A stretch of DNA of 64,000 nt from assembly GCA_902385255.1 (NCBI GenBank), contig CABMEV010000011.1:1-64000 (forward strand). The letters are read 5' to 3'. Below are positions 59,072-64,000 of the stretch, piece after piece. This DNA comes from Candidatus Tiddalikarchaeum anstoanum. Lineage in GTDB: Archaea; Nanobdellota; Nanobdellia; Tiddalikarchaeales; Tiddalikarchaeaceae. The stretch's first letter is position 1. Each line of letters begins with the position of its first letter. The notes beneath the pieces are model-generated. The model saw nothing but the letters and a program-made list of their open reading frames with translations. It ran no database searches and was not told the origin of the DNA. A program made the position numbers and the translations under genes.

Positions 59072-59134
59072 AAGTGTTATGTTTAATTTCAGATTTTAAA
59101 TAAATTTGTTTACAATTAAAAAATATAAAAAAAT

Positions 59135-59512
59135 TTAGTTCTTCCAGAGTCCGTGCACGTTGCAGTAAATCTTGGCGTTTATCATCTTTGCCATTTTCGC
59201 AGGGAATTTAGCTTCAGGCTTATCTCCTGGTTTTAGGAATTTCCTGTAAATTACGCCGTCTGCTATTAGCTGTATCCATTCTATATAATGCGTTTCTTCC
59301 ATTGGGTGAGGTATTGAACCTACTTTGACTTTGATTCCTGTCTTCATTTTTTCTATTATTGGCACGTGTTTTTCAAGACCTGCTTCTTCGTGTTTCTCTT
59401 TTAATAATTCCATGGGTTGTCCGCAGCATACTAGTGTCCCGTCACTTGCATGCAGTACTTGTATTATGTGCCTGCAAACATTGCACTTGTATACGTCTCC
59501 AATCTTATCCAT
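59135..59512 (-). CDS. Superoxide reductase (desulfoferrodoxin)
   Basis: The 125-residue protein has an N-terminal desulforedoxin-like site (YKCNVCRHIIQVLHASDGTLVCCGQPMELL) binding Fe(SCys)4, and the catalytic Fe(His)4Cys domain (EKHVPIIEK, SIPHPMEETHYIEWIQL, YCNVHGLWKN). It reduces superoxide to peroxide in anaerobes without releasing oxygen. It is encoded 19 nt after a ferritin-like gene, an oxygen-stress pair. Confidence 0.95.
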   Translation of the reverse strand: MDKIGDVYKCNVCRHIIQVLHASDGTLVCCGQPMELLKEKHEEAGLEKHVPIIEKMKTGIKVKVGSIPHPMEETHYIEWIQLIADGVIYRKFLKPGDKPEAKFPAKMAKMINAKIYCNVHGLWKN

Positions 59513-59531
59513 ATTTTTTTCACTCGCTCCT

Positions 59532-59810
59532 TTATTTTAGGTCTGCAACTTCCTTCTTGCCATTCTCTAATTCCTTAACCTGTTCTGAATCGTTCTGTAA
59601 CAGCATAGCTTGGAATTCTCCCATATGGGTCTTTTCTTCTTTTGCAATATTCAAAAACAGTTTTTTAATCTTAGGTTCTTTTGCATTAGCTGATAATTGC
59701 TCGTATAAATTTATGGCGTCAAGTTCAGCTATAATTCCTGTTCTTAACACTTCTTTATCGATTTCTTTGCCTGAAACAGGATCTAATCTGTTTGGTATAT
59801 TAGACATCAT
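59532..59810 (-). CDS. Ferritin-like (rubrerythrin-type) protein
   Basis: The 92-residue short two-helix ferritin-like protein has RTGIIAELDAINLYEQLSANAKEPKIKKLFLNIAKEEKTHMGEFQAMLLQNDSEQVKELENGKKEV, with E and ExxH ligands for a di-iron site. The sequence resembles encapsulin-cargo ferritins, which assemble from two-helix units, but no encapsulin gene is in the window. It may bind iron or consume peroxide together with superoxide reductase. Confidence 0.85.
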   Translation of the reverse strand: MMSNIPNRLDPVSGKEIDKEVLRTGIIAELDAINLYEQLSANAKEPKIKKLFLNIAKEEKTHMGEFQAMLLQNDSEQVKELENGKKEVADLK

Positions 59811-59847
59811 AATGTTTTCAATAAGTAAAGGTTAGATTTAACACTTT

Positions 59848-60084
59848 TCATTTCAATTCTTGCTGTAAAAAATCTGTGTTAGAATTAGTCGTCTTTTCTA
59901 TCTTGTTATTAATTGTTGTTATCTTCAGGAATTTGTATATTGTGCAATAACTTGTTGCAGCTGTAATCGAACATATAAGCGCTAAAATATAGAATAACGG
60001 GTTTATAGTAAGCCCTAAGTAGAAGAATATGAATGCGAGTATTAATCTAATTATCCTGTCTATTATGCCAACGTTTTTTTCCAT
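59848..60084 (-). CDS. DUF2892-like membrane protein
   Basis: The 78-residue protein starts MEKNVGIIDRIIRLILAFIFFYLGL, followed by a second helix with LALICSITAATSYCTIYKFL, typical of DUF2892 (YgaP membrane part). The last ~20 residues are polar. The two cysteines in helix 2 are conserved in the family. It follows the oxidoreductase beta gene by 5 nt. Confidence 0.8.
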   Translation of the reverse strand: MEKNVGIIDRIIRLILAFIFFYLGLTINPLFYILALICSITAATSYCTIYKFLKITTINNKIEKTTNSNTDFLQQELK

Positions 60085-60089
60085 AATGT

Positions 60090-60935
60090 TTATTTCAGCT
60101 CTTTCAGTAATTGTTTGATATCAGTCTTAGGCTCCTCTTCTATTAAAGATTTTTCCTTTAATTGCGGAAGTTTATCTTCATAAGTTTCCTCATCAGAGTC
60201 AAAAAATACGCCTACAGGTATTTTTTCACCCCACTCTGCTGCTTTACTAATCGCTTCATTCCTTGTTTTGAGAGGTGTTTCTAATTCGTATACCCTTTTA
60301 GAATACCATTCGTAAGTGTTTTTATGGTTGAAAGTCACGCACGGCTGCAGTATGTCAAGAAGAGCTGAACCTTTATGCATTATTGCTTTCTTCATCAACT
60401 CCTTTAATTGTGAGACGTTGCCTGCGTAGCCTCTTGCTGCAAATGTTGCGCCAGCGCTTAATGCCATAATTAAGGGGTTTAATGCTTTTTCAACGCTCCC
60501 GAAAGGTGTTGTTTTCGTTACGAATCCTTCATCGCTTGTTGGGGAAACTTGTCCTTTGGTTAATCCGTAAACTTGGTTGTCGTGCACGAAGTATTTTATA
60601 TTCATGTTATATCTTGAAAAGTGTATGAAGTGAGCCGTGCCTTCAGCATAGCCGTCGCCGTCACCGCCGCAGGTAATCACTGTTAATTTATTGTTTGCTA
60701 ATCTTATACCTTCAGCTAAAGGGAGCGCTCTACCGTGCAGTCCGTTGTAAGCGTACACTCTCACCCAGTGAGGTATCTTGCTCGAGCATCCTATTCCTGA
60801 AGTTAGCACTATATCTTTTTGCGGGATGTCAAGTTCGCTCAATGCCTGTTTTAGTGCAGTTAGTATCCCGTAATTCCCGCATCCGGGGCACCAGTTGGGC
60901 AACCCTTTTGTTTCTAATTCGATTGATGGAATCAT
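60090..60935 (-). CDS. 2-oxoacid:ferredoxin oxidoreductase, beta subunit
   Basis: The 281-residue beta subunit carries the thiamine diphosphate site: LPNWCPGCGNYGILTALKQAL, TSGIGCSSKIPHWV, GGDGDGYAEGTAHFIHFSRYNMNIKYFVHDNQVYGLTKGQ and SPTSDEGFVTKTTPFG. It oxidises 2-oxoacids to acyl-CoA with ferredoxin reduction. Its ATG overlaps the alpha/gamma gene stop by 4 nt. Substrate choice (pyruvate, 2-oxoglutarate or other) cannot be read. Confidence 0.93.
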   Translation of the reverse strand: MIPSIELETKGLPNWCPGCGNYGILTALKQALSELDIPQKDIVLTSGIGCSSKIPHWVRVYAYNGLHGRALPLAEGIRLANNKLTVITCGGDGDGYAEGTAHFIHFSRYNMNIKYFVHDNQVYGLTKGQVSPTSDEGFVTKTTPFGSVEKALNPLIMALSAGATFAARGYAGNVSQLKELMKKAIMHKGSALLDILQPCVTFNHKNTYEWYSKRVYELETPLKTRNEAISKAAEWGEKIPVGVFFDSDEETYEDKLPQLKEKSLIEEEPKTDIKQLLKELK

Positions 60936-62659
60936 TTTTTCCTCCTCATATGGTTTATTATCTCTTCTGGTGTGAATGCTCTGCCGTCGTATTTCAGAAG
61001 GTAATCACTGATTTTTAAGCTAGTATTTTGTTTTATTAACTGGCCAAGCTGTGAAGTCCCGTTTTGTTCAACTATGATTATTTTAGACCTTCCTACCTTC
61101 TTGGCTAACTCAGCTCCAGGGAATGGATGCAATATTTTTACTTGTATTAATTTGCAGTTCTTTAATGATTTAAGGGCTTCAAGTATTATTCCTTTATTCG
61201 AACCCCAGCTTATTATTGCAGTCTTAGCATTCTTATTGCCGAATACTTCGATGCACTTATTGTTTAATGATTTAATTATTCCTTTGTTTTTATTTGCACG
61301 TTTTTCATACATTCTTTTCCTGCCAACTGCATCCTCTATTATGTATCCTTCCTCGTCATGCTCGTCGCCTATGCTGCATTGCATTCCATTTGATACGCCA
61401 GGTATGGTTCTTGGCGACACCCCTGTTTTTGTGAATGCATAGCGTTTGAATTTCTCTTTTAGTCTTAATTTCGTGTTAACTTTTAATAATAATTCTCCCC
61501 TGTCTATTTTGTAATTATCACTTTTGAACTCGGTTGTTGTTTCAACAGATGCGGCTATATGCTTGTCTGTCAGTATGATAATTGGTATCTGGTACTTGTC
61601 AGCCATGTTGAAAGCGTCTAATGTCATATTGAAGCATTCAGTAACGTCCCCTGGAGCCATTACTATTCTTGGAAACTCTCCGTGTCCTCCGTGCACCGCA
61701 TATAATAAGTCTCCCTGTTCTGTTCTTGTAGGAAGCCCTGTTGCAGGCCCTGGTCTTTGCCCGAGCACTATTACTATTGGCATCTCTGAACTTCCTGATA
61801 GGCTTAATGCCTCGTTCATTAATGCGAATCCTCCTCCGCTTGTTGCAGTCATTGAGCGGATGCCTGCGTAAGAAGCTCCGAGGCAGGAATTTATGGCGGA
61901 TATTTCATCTTCAGCCTGGTGCATAATCATATTATGCTTTTCCTGATTTTTAGCTACGTATTCCATTATGCTTGTTGAGGGGGTCATCGGGTATGCTGAG
62001 AAGTACTTGCATCCTGAACGTATCGCGCCTAGTGCGATAGCTGTGTTGCCGTCAATTAGTATTAAATCTTCACGCTTCTTTTTTGGTTTCATCTCTATTT
62101 TGAAAGCTGCAGTTTTCAACTCGTTATAGCCATTGTTTAATGCTTCAAAGTTTGAATTCAACACGTCTTGGCCTTTGGTTGATAACTGCATTGTTATTAC
62201 CTGCTCTGCAACTTGGGTGCTTATTCCTAATAATTTAATCGTTGCACCTATTGCGAATGTTGCCATCATGACTTTAAAGTCTGCACCATACTGTTTAGAA
62301 AATTCAAGTATTGGTAATGGCAGCAATCGTATGTCTTTCCTGATTTTTTTCGCTTTTACATTTAAGGCATTGTCATAGATTATTGCGCCATCCTTTGTTA
62401 ATTCATCCTTGTGAAGATTGAGTGTGGCCTCATCAAGGCAGACTAGTATGTCTACGGGCAGGATTTCGGATGTTATCCTGTCATTATCCGCTCTTACTGT
62501 GAACGTATTATGGCCTCCTCTTATCAGGCTCGGGTATTCTAAAGTTGCAAAAACGTATAATCCTAATTCTTTGAATATTTTAGAAACAGTCATTCCTGCG
62601 TTTTGTATTCCATACCCTGCTTCCCCTCCGATTTTCCAGACTAATCTGTTCACAAGCAT
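60932..62659 (-). CDS. 2-oxoacid:ferredoxin oxidoreductase, fused gamma-alpha subunit
   Basis: In this 575-residue protein the gamma domain (1 to ~190) begins RLVWKIGGEAGYGIQNAGMTVSKIFKELGLYVF and contains YPSLIRGGHNTFTVR. The alpha domain (from ~200) begins LIDGNTAIALGAIRSGCKYFSAYPMTPSTSIMEYVA, has HQAEDEISAINSCLGASYAG and ends with LLKYDGRAFTPEEI. The gamma-alpha fusion plus a separate beta is the common KorAB-like layout. The first gene of the unit beta - DUF2892 follows it. Confidence 0.93.
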   Translation of the reverse strand: MLVNRLVWKIGGEAGYGIQNAGMTVSKIFKELGLYVFATLEYPSLIRGGHNTFTVRADNDRITSEILPVDILVCLDEATLNLHKDELTKDGAIIYDNALNVKAKKIRKDIRLLPLPILEFSKQYGADFKVMMATFAIGATIKLLGISTQVAEQVITMQLSTKGQDVLNSNFEALNNGYNELKTAAFKIEMKPKKKREDLILIDGNTAIALGAIRSGCKYFSAYPMTPSTSIMEYVAKNQEKHNMIMHQAEDEISAINSCLGASYAGIRSMTATSGGGFALMNEALSLSGSSEMPIVIVLGQRPGPATGLPTRTEQGDLLYAVHGGHGEFPRIVMAPGDVTECFNMTLDAFNMADKYQIPIIILTDKHIAASVETTTEFKSDNYKIDRGELLLKVNTKLRLKEKFKRYAFTKTGVSPRTIPGVSNGMQCSIGDEHDEEGYIIEDAVGRKRMYEKRANKNKGIIKSLNNKCIEVFGNKNAKTAIISWGSNKGIILEALKSLKNCKLIQVKILHPFPGAELAKKVGRSKIIIVEQNGTSQLGQLIKQNTSLKISDYLLKYDGRAFTPEEIINHMRRKK

Positions 62660-62745
62660 GGGTTTTTAGGTAGTTATTGAAATAATATAAACATTTTCTA
62701 AAATGGGATATTTTATTAATCATGTTCGAATTCTAAATTTTTAAA

Positions 62746-63312
62746 ATGAGGGAATTCTTATTATTGGCGTCGAAGGCTAAAACCACACCTGATTTCGATG
62801 TCAATAACTTGGTGGGTGCGGGCCGCATGGATTTGGTGTGCAGGGTTGTTTCTAACTCTTTATGCGTGTCTAATAATATCAGGAAAGACACGATTATTCA
62901 CGTGTCATTAAACGGTGCCAGGGACCCGCCTAAGTTACTAAGCGTATATGGTGATAAAATAATAGGCATCCAGCCTGACGAGAAAACAATAGGCATATTG
63001 ATACGCGACGCTTTATCGAAGAAGGAGAAGACTGGGATTACTGTTTCAAAAATTAGCTTTGAAGCTTTCCTTAAAGAAAAAATTAAGACTCACCAATTGG
63101 TGTATTTGGAAAAAAGCGGCAAGGATATACGCACTAATAGCTTCAAAAAAGATGTCTTGTTCATTCTTGGAGACTACGCTGGACTTCCGGATAAGACCGA
63201 GTTGTTTTTGGATAACTTAGGTGCTGAAAGAATTAGCTTGGGTCCTGCTATGCTTCTTGCTTCGCAGTGCGTTACTATAATTCATAACGAGTTAGACAGA
63301 AAAATAGTTTAA
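62746..63312 (+). CDS. trmY: tRNA (pseudouridine-54 N1) methyltransferase TrmY
   Basis: The 188-residue SPOUT-class methyltransferase has MREFLLLASKAKTTPDFDVNNLVGAGRMDLVCRVVSNSLCVSNNIRKDTIIHVSLNGARDPPK at the N-terminus and the knot motifs FILGDYAGLPDKTELFLDNLGAERISLGPAMLLASQCVTIIHNELDR. It makes m1-pseudouridine at position 54 of archaeal tRNA. The start is leaderless with TTTTATTAAT about 27-35 nt upstream. Confidence 0.95.
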   Translation: MREFLLLASKAKTTPDFDVNNLVGAGRMDLVCRVVSNSLCVSNNIRKDTIIHVSLNGARDPPKLLSVYGDKIIGIQPDEKTIGILIRDALSKKEKTGITVSKISFEAFLKEKIKTHQLVYLEKSGKDIRTNSFKKDVLFILGDYAGLPDKTELFLDNLGAERISLGPAMLLASQCVTIIHNELDRKIV

Positions 63313-63321
63313 TTTTTTTTT
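63313..63321 (+). terminator. Oligo-T terminator after trmY
   Basis: A run of nine T residues directly follows the trmY stop codon on the coding strand, the usual archaeal termination signal. Confidence 0.45.
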
Positions 63322-63347
63322 GATATTCTTCTATTAATTCAACATAG

Positions 63348-63372
63348 TTAATATTTAACTTGTGGATATTAA
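63348..63372. promoter_or_regulatory. Inverted repeat upstream of the VIT-family gene
   Basis: TTAATAT and ATATTAA form a perfect 7-bp inverted repeat with an 11-nt spacer, about 20 bp upstream of the TATA-like GTTTATAAAA (63393-63402) that sits 27-36 nt before the VIT ATG. A metal-responsive regulator could bind here, but AT-rich DNA gives such repeats by chance. Confidence 0.3.
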
Positions 63373-63428
63373 ATAATTTAAGTGTTCAATATGTTTATAA
63401 AATTTGGAAAAATATATTTTTCTTAATT

Positions 63429-64000
63429 ATGGTAAAGCAAGTTGTCAAAAAAATAATTGATGATAAAAAAGGCGATGAAACTCAGATGGAAGGGCCTATG
63501 AGTAGAAGCGCAGTAATAAAGGAAGCTAAATCTAATCTCATTACAGGTGAAGCTTGGCATAAAAAAGTCAATATTAAAGAGATAATCTTCGGAGTACAGG
63601 ATAATTCAATAGCAGTATTAGCAACGCTGGCAGGTGTGGTTGGTGGCTCTATGGCTAGAGGACAGATAATATTAGCAGGTGTTGCTGCTGACTTAGCAGG
63701 AGGAATAGCTGTTGCTATTGGAGACTTCGTATCAACAAAGTCTGAAATAGACTATTTCAATAGTAATATTTCCAAAGAGAGCACTGAGGAAGTAACCAAA
63801 CCTGATGTCGAACGTGAAGAGATAAGACAGATTTACAAACATAAGGCGCCGTTCACAACTGAAGAGTTAAAAATGATTGTTAACAGAATCACCCATAATA
63901 AAAATGTATGGTTGGATGTCATGATGAAAGAAGAACTTGGACTTTTCAAAGAGCGTTTTGACAATCCGTGGACAGTGTCACTTATTATGATGGCTGCTGA
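63429..64000 (+). CDS. VIT1/CCC1-family membrane protein, truncated by window edge
   Basis: This open frame runs to the end of the window with no stop, so it is missing from the ORF track. The visible 190 residues include a charged N-terminus, then WHKKVNIKEIIFGVQDNSIAVLATLAGVVGGSMARGQIILAGVAADLAGGIAVAIGDFVSTKSEIDYF. These are helices 1-2 and the start of the cytoplasmic metal-binding domain of VIT/CCC1 iron-manganese transporters. The domain following (EEIRQIYKHKAPFTTEELKMIVNRI) is the standard acidic helix set. It is a longer, more typical member than the gene at 39588. Confidence 0.9.
   Translation, partial: MVKQVVKKIIDDKKGDETQMEGPMSRSAVIKEAKSNLITGEAWHKKVNIKEIIFGVQDNSIAVLATLAGVVGGSMARGQIILAGVAADLAGGIAVAIGDFVSTKSEIDYFNSNISKESTEEVTKPDVEREEIRQIYKHKAPFTTEELKMIVNRITHNKNVWLDVMMKEELGLFKERFDNPWTVSLIMMAA

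Noticed and set aside
60695-61871. Plus-strand ORFs over the oxidoreductase genes (107, 122 and 115 residues)
   Set aside because: Antisense to clearly conserved 2-oxoacid oxidoreductase subunits and without motifs.
1-64000. CRISPR arrays, transposons or rRNA genes
   Set aside because: No regularly spaced direct repeats, transposase motifs or rRNA-like sequence were noticed while reading the window.

Overview
The window is a gene-dense, AT-rich archaeal chromosome segment. The archaeal assignment rests on many genes read directly from the translations: TFB, Rpo3, RpoN and RpoP, LSm, eL37, eS8, eL33, eL18 and eL43, prefoldin beta, KEOPS Pcc1, ABCE1, Trm1, TrmY, HemK2, SepF, a presenilin-type protease and Ogg2. 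Small genes, many orphan ORFs, few long biosynthetic pathways and families common in reduced archaea point to a DPANN lineage (Woesearchaeota/Pacearchaeota-like). The phylum is an inference. First genes of transcription units nearly always have a TATA-like box about 27 nt before the start codon (leaderless), whereas operon-internal genes carry a GGTG/GGAGGTG Shine-Dalgarno (SD).

Layout. 1-4.3 kb: a cupredoxin lipoprotein (cut by the edge), a DUF932-like gene divergent from a TrmB-type regulator, small orphans and tRNA-Ala. 4.4-11.1 kb: threonine synthase with tRNA-Lys touching its stop codon, a radical SAM protein, LSm-eL37, eS8, TFB behind a 28-bp perfect palindrome, Trm1, eL33 and two orphans. 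11.1-26.7 kb: a block of mostly unrecognised proteins. It has two GTP-binding proteins, a third protein that looks like a decayed GTPase, a 338-residue orphan, a 1446-residue low-complexity protein, two further orphans, two paralogous nucleotidyltransferase-fold proteins, a TIM-barrel protein and a 471-residue orphan. This is the best candidate for an undescribed system. 26.7-34.9 kb: DUF63, ABCE1, YchF, HemK2, DUF167, an archaeal MiaB-like methylthiotransferase, an ATPase and a presenilin-type protease.

34.9-45.2 kb: SepF, then UPF0147-prefoldin beta-Pcc1-RpoP-eL43-RpoN-uS9-uL13-eL18. A separate uS13-uS4-uS11-Rpo3 operon lies about 4.4 kb away. The two halves of the usual archaeal ribosomal/RNAP superoperon are separated by an NAD-kinase-like gene, a DUF333 lipoprotein, a VIT-like membrane protein, a phosphodiesterase, a methyltransferase, tRNA-Leu and an HD protein. 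45.3-50.3 kb: a 1021-residue pilin-like surface protein with carbohydrate-binding-like modules and Asp-box repeats, an EF-Tu-like protein without a recognisable P-loop, and a phosphoglucose/phosphomannose isomerase.

50.3-64 kb: a copper ATPase unit divergent from a Cys-tailed HTH regulator that heads an IscS-IscU unit, with thioredoxin reductase after it. Then come TyrRS, a repair operon (wHTH-Nth-orphan-Ogg2), ferritin-like plus superoxide reductase, a DUF2892 protein, 2-oxoacid:ferredoxin oxidoreductase, TrmY and a second VIT-family protein running off the end. Together this last part suggests an anaerobe managing metals, Fe-S clusters and oxygen stress. No CRISPR array, transposase, integrase or rRNA was seen, and there is no gene-free stretch longer than 300 bases.
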